Part shown: piece after piece, positions 55,820 to 64,000 of the stretch
How the letters are laid out: each line of letters opens with the position of its first letter
Numbering within the stretch: the first letter of the stretch is position 1
Source of the DNA: Chlorobiaceae bacterium
Lineage (GTDB): Bacteria > Bacteroidota > Ignavibacteria > UBA10030 > SZUA-254
NCBI GenBank assembly: GCA_013824245.1
Contig: PNNN01000011.1
Coordinates: 208,613 to 272,612, forward strand
Direction of reading: 5' to 3'
DNA: 64,000 nucleotides
The notes under the pieces: generated by a model
Seen by the model: only the letters and a program-made list of their open reading frames with translations
The model's database searches: none
Told to the model about the DNA's origin: nothing
Made by a program: the position numbers and the translations under genes

Positions 55820-58534
55820 TTAAATTGATTTTTTCAACTCCGCCAGCTTCTGCATCGCTTCAAGAGGTGTCATCTTTTCAAGATCGAGCTTCTTTATCTC
55901 TTCGCGGAGTTTATCGTCTTTCATTTCAAACAAAGTCATTTGTATTTCAGCCGGAGCAATACGACCGACGGCTCTATGCTCGGAGTTTATCCCGCGAATA
56001 GCGGGACTCTTAGCTTTTAGCTGTTGGTTCTTTGTATCTTCGTGAAGCGTTAGCTCCGAACCCTCTAAATTTTTTAAAATCTTCTTTGCTCTCTCCGTTA
56101 CCTCATCGGGCAGTCCCGCCATTTGTGCGACCTGTATACCGTAAGAGTGGTCAGCAAAACCGGGTGTAACCTTATGCAGGAAAATTACTTTATCACCGTA
56201 CTCGCGAACTTCTACCTTCAGGTTTTTAATGCGCGGGAAAAGATCGGCAAGTTCGTTCAACTCGTGGTAGTGTGTTGCAAACAATGTCTTCGCGCCGATG
56301 CGGTTGTGAATATACTCCGTCAGCGCCCATGCAATGCTGATACCGTCGAATGTGCTTGTGCCGCGCCCGACTTCATCAAGCAGTATCAAACTTTTCGGTG
56401 TTGCGGTGTTCACGATGTTCGCCGCTTCGTGCATCTCAACGAGGAATGTGCTTTCACCCGAAGCAATATTATCGCTTGCACCAACACGAGTGTAAATTCT
56501 GTCGACAATTCCAATTGAAGCTTTTTTTGCCGGAACAAAACTTCCGATCTGAGCTAACAGTACAATCAATCCGGCTTGCCGCAAGTAACTCGATTTGCCG
56601 CTCATATTCGGACCGGTGATTATCATTACCTGATTGTTATCGTTATCAATGATTGTGTCATTCGGTGTGTATTGCTCACCGGGTGGTAGAAGACGTTCAA
56701 TTACCGGATGGCGGCCCTCAGTAATTTCAATCTTTGTCCCATCATTTATTGCGGGCTTCACATAATCGTACTCAACCGCCGCATCTGCTAACGATGTGAA
56801 GCAGTCGAGCATCGCGATCAGTCGGGCGTTTTGTTGGATTGCTTCAGCGTGCTCGGCAACCAATATCCGAAGTTCGTTGAAAAGTTTTGTCTCAAGCGTG
56901 AGCATCTTTTCTTCGGCATTTAAAATTTTTTCTTCGTATTCTTTCAGCTCAGGCGTAATAAACCGTTCTGCGTTAGCCAACGTTTGCTTACGAATATAAT
57001 CTTGCGGGATTTTTTCTTTATGTGTATGTGTTATCTCGATGTAATACCCAAAGACATTGTTAAAACCGACCTTCAACGAAGAAACACCTGTCCGTTCACG
57101 CTCGGTTTTCTGAAGATTTGCAATCCAGGTTTTACCGCTGAATGTTAGTTCTCTGATCTCATCAAGCTCTTTATTATAGCCCTTCTTGATTACACCGCCA
57201 TCGGCGAGAGAAAGCGGGGGATCATCGGTCTGCGCATTAGATATTTGACTGATAACGTTTGGAAGAGGTTGAAAACCATCTCGAAGTTTGGATAGCGTAG
57301 AGGATTTTATCGATTGGATATTAGACCCTTCGACTTTGCTCAGGGCAAGTATTAGATGTTCGATGTTGGTTAGCATGGTTTTGAGCGATACAACTTCTCT
57401 TGGATTTGCGCGGTTGGTGCAGATTTTAGAAATCAGGCGCTCGAGGTCTCCGATATTAGAAAGCGTTGTCATAACTTTCTTTCGCACATCGTGTTTCTCA
57501 AAAAGTTCTGCTACAGCTTCTAATCGTGAGTTGATCGGCTCGATTTTGCGAAGCGGGAAATTGATCCACTTCTTCAGCAAACGTCCGCCCATCGGTGTTT
57601 GTGTTCTGTCGAGCACCCAAAAGAGAGTGCCTTCTGTGTGTCCTTCGACAGATGTGGTTATCTCAAGATTCCGCTTTGTCGATTGATCGAGATTGATATA
57701 CTCGCTCACGTTATACGGCGTGATTTTTTTTAAATGAAGAAGGTTCGCTTTTTGAGTTTCCTGAAGATAATTCATCACCGCCCCTGCGGCAATAATCCCC
57801 AATCTCAAATCCCCGCCCGAATGACCGAATTCATTCGGTCGGGCGGGCTCAATCCCAAATCCCTTCAGTGTTTGTGTTTTGAAATGATTAATCAACAATT
57901 CATAAGCATAATCGTAATTGTAAATCCAATCATCTAACTTAGAGTAAAGTCCGGTATATCTATCTTTCAAAATTTGCTGGATTGCTTCCCGATCCCTCTT
58001 CTGCACAAGAATTTCTGATGGCTGTAGCGAAGCGATTTGCTCTGGTAATTGTTTTAATGGAAATTCGCTCACATTAAACTCAGCAGTTGTTACATCGACA
58101 AAAGCAATTCCAATTGTATCTTCACTCGTCGCAAGAGGAGAGGGGAGAGCGATTGAGAGAAGATAGTTATTCTGTTTTTGTTCCAAAACTTTATCGGAGA
58201 ATGCAACTCCCGGAGTAACTACTTCTATAACATCACGTTTGACAATTCCTTTTGCAAACTTTGGATCTTCAAGCTGTTCGCAAATTGCAACACGGTAACC
58301 GGCTTTCAACAGCTTTGGCATATACGACTCAAGCGCGTGGTGCGGAAAACCTGCAAGCGGTGTTTCCCCTGCGGCGCCGCTGGAACGTTTCGTTAAAACA
58401 ATTCCCAAAACTTTAGATGTAATTTTTGCGTCTTCATCGAAAGTCTCGTAGAAATCGCCCATGCGGAAGAGGAGTATCGTATCGGGATACTTCGCCTTCA
58501 CCTGAGCGTATTGTTTCATCAGAGGCGTTGACAT
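55820..58534 (-). CDS. mutS: DNA mismatch repair protein MutS
   Basis: TPLMKQYAQVKAKYPDTILLFRMGDFYETF; ITGPNMSGKSSYLRQAGLIVLLAQIGSFVPA; LDEVGRGTSTFDGISIAWA. Confidence 0.97.
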   Translation of the reverse strand: MSTPLMKQYAQVKAKYPDTILLFRMGDFYETFDEDAKITSKVLGIVLTKRSSGAAGETPLAGFPHHALESYMPKLLKAGYRVAICEQLEDPKFAKGIVKRDVIEVVTPGVAFSDKVLEQKQNNYLLSIALPSPLATSEDTIGIAFVDVTTAEFNVSEFPLKQLPEQIASLQPSEILVQKRDREAIQQILKDRYTGLYSKLDDWIYNYDYAYELLINHFKTQTLKGFGIEPARPNEFGHSGGDLRLGIIAAGAVMNYLQETQKANLLHLKKITPYNVSEYINLDQSTKRNLEITTSVEGHTEGTLFWVLDRTQTPMGGRLLKKWINFPLRKIEPINSRLEAVAELFEKHDVRKKVMTTLSNIGDLERLISKICTNRANPREVVSLKTMLTNIEHLILALSKVEGSNIQSIKSSTLSKLRDGFQPLPNVISQISNAQTDDPPLSLADGGVIKKGYNKELDEIRELTFSGKTWIANLQKTERERTGVSSLKVGFNNVFGYYIEITHTHKEKIPQDYIRKQTLANAERFITPELKEYEEKILNAEEKMLTLETKLFNELRILVAEHAEAIQQNARLIAMLDCFTSLADAAVEYDYVKPAINDGTKIEITEGRHPVIERLLPPGEQYTPNDTIIDNDNNQVMIITGPNMSGKSSYLRQAGLIVLLAQIGSFVPAKKASIGIVDRIYTRVGASDNIASGESTFLVEMHEAANIVNTATPKSLILLDEVGRGTSTFDGISIAWALTEYIHNRIGAKTLFATHYHELNELADLFPRIKNLKVEVREYGDKVIFLHKVTPGFADHSYGIQVAQMAGLPDEVTERAKKILKNLEGSELTLHEDTKNQQLKAKSPAIRGINSEHRAVGRIAPAEIQMTLFEMKDDKLREEIKKLDLEKMTPLEAMQKLAELKKSI

Positions 58535-58670
58535 TCTGCGAGTATTTGAGTATTAGAGTAGTTGAGTAGTTGAGTAGTTGAGAAAAATCTCTTAAAATAT
58601 GGTGAAAAATGGAGAGAAAATCAATTCAATAAGTTTAAATTGATTAGACTTGTAATATAAGTAAATAAAA

Positions 58671-58695
58671 AAGCCGACTCTCGATGAATCGGCTT
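58671..58695 (-). terminator. Rho-independent terminator
   Basis: AAGCCGA / TCGGCTT stem, minus-strand tail TTTTTTATTT. Confidence 0.85.
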
Positions 58696-58721
58696 TCTGA
58701 TGCTAAGAATTCAAATTGACA

Positions 58722-61196
58722 TTATTTCATCAAAATTAATTTCTTTGTTTCAATATGATTTCCTGATTGTAATCGATAATAATAAACGCTGCTTGGGAAG
58801 TTGCTCGCGTCCCAGCTTACCGTGTACGCGCCCGATTGTTTAACTTCGTTTACCAGCGTTGCCACTTCTCTGCCCAACAAATCGAACACCTTCAAAATTG
58901 TCAACTGACAATTTTCAATTGAAAATTGAAAATTTGTAACTGGATTGAACGGATTAGGATAGTTCTGACTCAACAGAAATTTTGTTGGAACAATTTGCGA
59001 TGAAGTTGAGCCATCCGGAGGAGGTGGAGGAGTTTCATTGCCCGGTGTAATTCGAATCCGTGCATTAGAATTTTGTTGACTCGAAATTGAAAGATGCAGA
59101 AAACCATCCTCGTTTACTTTGACCCAGTAACCTGAGCCAGGTGTGATTGTCGTTATGCTTTCGTAAATACCCGAATATCCAAAAAATTCAGAAGTCATCA
59201 TTCCAGATGGTGTGGATGTAATTGATGTTGCGAGAACTGGGGATGATATTGATCCGATCATGTTCCAACCTTCTTTAACCGGAATTGAAAACGATTCAAT
59301 TGATCCTCCGGACAGTGGGGAAGTGAAATTTGAATTCGGGAATTTTATCCAATATCCAACACCTGTTTGCAACGTATTGTTTGCGATGTAGATGTCGCGA
59401 AATGCGTAAGCAGGAGTGACGCTACTTGGGAACAGGAATTGCCTTGACATATCTTCATGAATATAAGGTATCGAAACCATTTTCCATGCGGGTTGATCTA
59501 CAGGAATTCCTACTGTAAAACTTTTTGTTTCAGAAAATGATGAACCGCCGAATGAATTATCAATAGCTTGAACGTTCCAATAATATGTACCGTTCAGTAA
59601 TTTGTATTTTTTTGTTTTCAAGTGACCATTATTACCCGTTTTGGGAACGCGCCTTTGACCGGTTGCTAAGTTTGATGATGAGGCAACGATGTTGTTGCCA
59701 TCGGGTGTTGTGCCTATGCGGATATTGTAAGTGAGCGCGGGAGTTGGAGTTTTGTCATCCGACGATTGTTGCCATGATAATTGTACATTATTTTGGTTTA
59801 CCGAAAAACTTGTGACCATTGGTTCCGAAGGTACAATATTCGGGTTTGTGAGGTTGTTATGGTAAATGACAGTGATTGGCGAATACGGATAATGTGTGGC
59901 GTAATAAACTTGTGGAGTAGTGCCGCCGGTTAATAAAAGATCGAGCATTCCATCGTTATCAAAATCACCCCATGCTAATGATCCAAACCATGTCGCTGGT
60001 AAATCCGCGTAGATATCGGAGAACACACCGCCGCCGTCATTTCTATAAATCTTAGTACCGTTTGTGTTATCATCAATCCATCCTGATAACGCGACATCAA
60101 GATCCCCATCGTTATCATAATCTCCCCACGCAACATAACTTGCACAGAATGGCTGAAGTCCTGGTTTGATATCGGTAAATGTTCCGTTTCCGTTATTATG
60201 ATAGATGGTAGAAAAAGTATTCCACGTCCATGTTGGCGGATCGCCTGAAACTAAAATGTCCAACCATCCGTCATTGTCGTAATCTCCCCATGCGGCTCCG
60301 CAACTGTTTATGGTTTGCAGATTCGTATATTTGTCAGTAAATGCTATGACTGTGTCGTCATGACATTCGTTTTCAAAAAGTTTTGTTGTTACACCATAAT
60401 CTCCGTAACCCGTCAGGAGCAGATCGGGATCGCTATCGTTATCATAATCTCCCCATGCGGCAGAACTTCCCCAAACACCAGGCAAATAAATCGGTACCTC
60501 AATAAACCCATCTCCTGTGTTTTGATAAAGTTTAGAAAAGAATTCCGCGTCGTAACGGCGCGCACCTGTTACAAGCAAATCTAATTTGCCATCGCCGTTA
60601 AAATCGATCCATGTAATAGAGCCGCCCATCAGTTGTATAATTGGCGCATTGATATCAACAAAAGTTCCATTATCGTTTCTGTAAATTTTTGAAACAGGAA
60701 TTGTAGCAGCAGAATCCGCTCTGCCGGTAATTGCCAGATCAAAATCTCCGTCGTTATCATAATCTTCCCATGAAACGCCGCGTTCCGAAATTATGCCGGG
60801 GATGTCGACATTGATATCTGTAAAAACACCGTTATCGTTTCGGTATATTTTTGTAACAGTGATTGAGTCGTTCCATCCTGTTACCATAATATCAAGATCA
60901 TTATCGTTATCGTAATCAATCCATACTGCATCACCACAAATAACACCTTCTAACTGTGCGGGATAGAGGGTGAACATGACAGTATCCAAATGTGTGTTTG
61001 AAGAAAAAAGATTTGGCGCAGGTGATGTTGGCGTTTTGCGGGATATGGCTGAGTGCTGGTTTTCTCTCAGTGTAAGCGGAAGCCATGGTAAATTTTGCGC
61101 GCGCGTGCTTTGCGGTTGCGATTGAGAGGTGATAACTAAAACCAATGTCAGCAATACGATGCTGGAAAATCGACGGAAGAGATGCGAGTGTTTCAT
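58722..61196 (-). CDS. secreted FG-GAP/VCBS repeat protein with T9SS sorting domain
   Basis: repeats of W(I/G)DYDNDGDxDxxxxG...KIYRNDNGxFxDI; Fn3-like segment; C-terminal SQNYPNPFNPVTNFQF...KKLILMK. Confidence 0.93.
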   Translation of the reverse strand: MKHSHLFRRFSSIVLLTLVLVITSQSQPQSTRAQNLPWLPLTLRENQHSAISRKTPTSPAPNLFSSNTHLDTVMFTLYPAQLEGVICGDAVWIDYDNDNDLDIMVTGWNDSITVTKIYRNDNGVFTDINVDIPGIISERGVSWEDYDNDGDFDLAITGRADSAATIPVSKIYRNDNGTFVDINAPIIQLMGGSITWIDFNGDGKLDLLVTGARRYDAEFFSKLYQNTGDGFIEVPIYLPGVWGSSAAWGDYDNDSDPDLLLTGYGDYGVTTKLFENECHDDTVIAFTDKYTNLQTINSCGAAWGDYDNDGWLDILVSGDPPTWTWNTFSTIYHNNGNGTFTDIKPGLQPFCASYVAWGDYDNDGDLDVALSGWIDDNTNGTKIYRNDGGGVFSDIYADLPATWFGSLAWGDFDNDGMLDLLLTGGTTPQVYYATHYPYSPITVIYHNNLTNPNIVPSEPMVTSFSVNQNNVQLSWQQSSDDKTPTPALTYNIRIGTTPDGNNIVASSSNLATGQRRVPKTGNNGHLKTKKYKLLNGTYYWNVQAIDNSFGGSSFSETKSFTVGIPVDQPAWKMVSIPYIHEDMSRQFLFPSSVTPAYAFRDIYIANNTLQTGVGYWIKFPNSNFTSPLSGGSIESFSIPVKEGWNMIGSISSPVLATSITSTPSGMMTSEFFGYSGIYESITTITPGSGYWVKVNEDGFLHLSISSQQNSNARIRITPGNETPPPPPDGSTSSQIVPTKFLLSQNYPNPFNPVTNFQFSIENCQLTILKVFDLLGREVATLVNEVKQSGAYTVSWDASNFPSSVYYYRLQSGNHIETKKLILMK

Positions 61197-61477
61197 AATT
61201 TCACCTTTTGATATTAGGGGAATATGATTTATTCTAAACGAAACAATCGGATTACTTGAATGAGAAATTAGATGTTTAAATAACTTATTGCAGCTCCTTG
61301 AAAGTGACTATTTTTGCTCAAGAATCAGATCGTATCGTTTTCAAACTTAAGTAAGAACTTCTTAATTTAGATAAATTAGAAGTGATTTTCAACTTAATTA
61401 CTTGTGTTAAAATGTCTTTGTAAAATGTCTTTAAATACCTAGAAAAATGGATAGAAAATCAATTTAAATGAAAAAAC

Positions 61478-61498
61478 CGACTACCTTTACGATAGTCG
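61478..61498 (-). terminator. Rho-independent terminator
   Basis: CGACTA / TAGTCG stem; minus-strand tail GTTTTTTC. Confidence 0.8.
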
Positions 61499-61524
61499 AT
61501 TTAGATGAATTATGCTTTTTGATA

Positions 61525-64000
61525 CTATTTCATCAAGATTAATTTCTTGGTTTTAATGAAGCTCTGACCTGAGTTTGTGGATATGTCACGTGCCTCAAGT
61601 TGATAGAAATAAACGCCGCTTGATAATTGGCTTCCATTGAACTCTATCTCTTGCTCACCCATTTCCAACTTTTCTTGGTTGAGAAGAGTTGCAACTTCCT
61701 GCCCGAGTGTGTTGTAGATTCTTAATGTCACCAGCGCATCCACAGGTAGATTGAAACTTATCGTTGTTATTGGATTGAAGGGATTGGGGTAGTTTTGTGC
61801 AATACTAAAGATCGTCGGTGACACATTATCAGTACCTGCAAGAATAGTCGGATATTTTGGTGTTGTCCTAGGTGGTACTTTAGGATCGTATCGCAGATAA
61901 CTGACTTCGGATAATTGTTGTACTCCTTTAAGTGCAAGCCTGAATGGGTATCCTAGCTTTATCGTGTCCATAGCTCCTTCAAAAGAGCGGTTCAATTGCT
62001 TCGCTACCGATTCAAGTAGGGTATAATCCCATTCGCCTGTCGGAAGAGATAGCGCGGAATCGATACGGGTAGCAATATCACGCAAGAGCCATCCATCAAG
62101 AGGAGAACCTTCTGAAATATAACGCAGCTCACCGAATCCTGGTTTGGTTATACCTGTGCCGCTTAATAGAATATTAAACTTTAGGGCTACTTGTTCAGCA
62201 ATAAGGCGGTTATCCTGAAGTGTTGGTGGAGCAGAGGTGCGCTGTCTTTTAAAGGTAAATCCCTGTGGCGTACCTGTGTGTGTTTTACCGTTCTTTGAAA
62301 GTGTCTTTAGAATGTCTGTGTATTGTTTACCAATGTATTTACCTTGTTGCCACTTACCAAGCCTGAGCCAGCCGTATTTCTTTGCGCTGTCTGGATCGAC
62401 AACTAATTTTCCATTCTTCTCTTTTAAATATGGAATGCCGACAGTGATGCCACCGTTAGGATCACCAACTATATTGTTTGGAAAAATGCCTTGTCTCACA
62501 CACTCCTCCACGGCGTTGATGGCATTCGGAATACCCTTCCCGGGTTTAACAGGTTTACCGATACGACCTCTCTCGTCAGTTGCAAATGCGATCCCTTCGG
62601 GGGAGAATGTACGATAATTAGCATAGTTTGGTGGTAATGCGATTCGCTGAGCATAAATTTTCGCTTGGTCATCATTGTTACGAGAATCCACCCAAGTAGC
62701 GATTGCGCCACCTGGAACAGCTATGAGTTTCTCAGTCTCCTGGTGATTTTGAGCGATACTGACCGGGGTTCCGTTTACTGCCCACGTCGGCATGCCAGAA
62801 GGATCAACATACTGTGCGAAGAGATCAAGCGATACACTATCATTTCGGTCGCTATCCCAAACAACGAAGGCACCACCGTAACCATCACCAGCCATCGCCA
62901 TTGAGCCGCATGATCCAATAGCTATCTCAACTCCATTGTGTGCCCACAGCATCTGCCCTTCGGTGGTGATGCGCTGCGCGTACACGCGGTTGTACTCGCC
63001 ACCCTGAGAATTGCTCCACATGCAGATGGTTCCACCAGATCCATCCATTGTTATCAACGGAGATCCTTGGTCTGCCGGACCATCGGCAACCGGTATACCC
63101 GTTGATGACCAGAGCAGCGTACCATCGGCACTTACCCGCTGCATTCGTATATCCTCGTCCGTCACCCACAAACCGTTATTGTAATCCATTTGTATCAAAA
63201 CATCCCAGACAATGAAAGCACCACCATTTCCGTCACTCACCATCGCTTTGCCTCTGATTGCAATGCCTGTCGGTTGACTAACGACCACACCATCTTGTCC
63301 CCAAGTCGTAACACCAGATGCATTTATGTGTTGAACGCGAACTTTCCATTCACTTGGTTCACTCCCCATTGGCTGATGGGTCCAAAGAATGATCGCTCCG
63401 CCAGCACCATCGGTTACTATCGGTGGTTGTGGGTCAGCCACCAAATGATAAAACTTCGCGTCGCTATCATTGGGGCAAACAGCGACACCATTTGTGCCCC
63501 ATAGAATCACTCCGTTGGCATCGATCCGCTGGGCAAATATACTTCTCCCTTGCACTGTACCTGATTCCCATGTGACAATGCACCCGCCGTTCCCATCATC
63601 AATCGCATAAAAATAAATTGGTATACTTGGAGCCATAAGGATTCCCCCCGCAGCCCAACTTGTTTGCCCTGAGGCGTTGATATGCTGGGCATAAATTCCG
63701 GGATTGTTCGTTCGATTATCAATCCAGGTGATAATTGCTCCACCGTTTCCGTCGCTGGTAATCGTTGGCGATACAGCGGTTGGACAGATCTCAATACCAT
63801 TGTGTGTCCAGCACTCAACTCCGGCTGAGGTGAGACGTTGTGCACAGAGACCCCTACCGCCGGCAAACCATGCAATGATGGCTCCGCCTGATCCATCATC
63901 AGTTAGAGCAACATTATAATTATCTCCCAACGTGCACACCGGTGTGTTCCTGCTCGGGTCATTCGTCCACTGGGCATTGATATTATTGGAGGGGAGTAAA
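61525..64000 (-). CDS. large secreted repeat protein with T9SS sorting domain (5' end outside the window)
   Basis: repeated DGNGGAIITWIDNR...IYAQHINASGQTSWAANG modules; C-terminal AQNYPNPFNPITTISFNL...KKLILMK; frame stays open to the right edge (…SNNINAQWTNDPSRNTPVCTLGD). Confidence 0.9.
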   Translation of the reverse strand, partial: LLPSNNINAQWTNDPSRNTPVCTLGDNYNVALTDDGSGGAIIAWFAGGRGLCAQRLTSAGVECWTHNGIEICPTAVSPTITSDGNGGAIITWIDNRTNNPGIYAQHINASGQTSWAAGGILMAPSIPIYFYAIDDGNGGCIVTWESGTVQGRSIFAQRIDANGVILWGTNGVAVCPNDSDAKFYHLVADPQPPIVTDGAGGAIILWTHQPMGSEPSEWKVRVQHINASGVTTWGQDGVVVSQPTGIAIRGKAMVSDGNGGAFIVWDVLIQMDYNNGLWVTDEDIRMQRVSADGTLLWSSTGIPVADGPADQGSPLITMDGSGGTICMWSNSQGGEYNRVYAQRITTEGQMLWAHNGVEIAIGSCGSMAMAGDGYGGAFVVWDSDRNDSVSLDLFAQYVDPSGMPTWAVNGTPVSIAQNHQETEKLIAVPGGAIATWVDSRNNDDQAKIYAQRIALPPNYANYRTFSPEGIAFATDERGRIGKPVKPGKGIPNAINAVEECVRQGIFPNNIVGDPNGGITVGIPYLKEKNGKLVVDPDSAKKYGWLRLGKWQQGKYIGKQYTDILKTLSKNGKTHTGTPQGFTFKRQRTSAPPTLQDNRLIAEQVALKFNILLSGTGITKPGFGELRYISEGSPLDGWLLRDIATRIDSALSLPTGEWDYTLLESVAKQLNRSFEGAMDTIKLGYPFRLALKGVQQLSEVSYLRYDPKVPPRTTPKYPTILAGTDNVSPTIFSIAQNYPNPFNPITTISFNLPVDALVTLRIYNTLGQEVATLLNQEKLEMGEQEIEFNGSQLSSGVYFYQLEARDISTNSGQSFIKTKKLILMK

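Noticed and set aside
58900-58950. Simple insertion of the palindrome into the T9SS domain
   Set aside because: All three T9SS domains have the same length between NPFNP and the (Y/F)(D/N) position, so a net insertion is not supported; only replacement or convergence remains.
58722-61196. Possible CRISPR or nucleotide satellite in the repeated GGGGAYTAYGAT-like segments
   Set aside because: The periodicity is protein-level (VCBS/FG-GAP repeats, YDNDGD motifs) with variable spacing and no conserved direct repeats with spacers.

Overview
This 64 kb window is mostly ordinary chromosomal sequence from a bacterium of the Bacteroidota/Chlorobi group. It looks Ignavibacteria-like, judging by GWxTD, T9SS sorting domains and gene content; this taxonomy is inferred, not computed. 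I assign about 50 protein genes and one tRNA-Ala(CGC). Housekeeping genes include recG, dnaG, cdsA, rimO, rnhB, a yraN-type gene, cstA and mutS. There are three sensor/regulator proteins near 17.6-21.4 kb and a large hybrid sensor kinase near 49-51 kb. A Type II restriction-modification pair, an HNH nuclease, several peptidases and three T9SS-sorted secreted proteins are also present. I saw no CRISPR array, rRNA, transposase or prophage. The best candidates for a poorly described system are: (1) a tightly coupled four-gene operon of two Ddl-like ATP-grasp ligases, a GNAT and a lysine 2,3-aminomutase-like radical SAM enzyme (13.6-17.5 kb); (2) a pair of homologous composite palindromes flanking tRNA-Ala, with a displaced copy of the tRNA 5' tip; (3) several families of intergenic repeats, including 7-14 nt tandem words, one overlapping the rnhB start codon, and one palindrome that also occurs as in-frame coding sequence in a T9SS sorting domain; (4) a GH130 / GT4-fusion gene pair that may act in mannan metabolism. 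All product names come from reading the translations by eye, without database searches.
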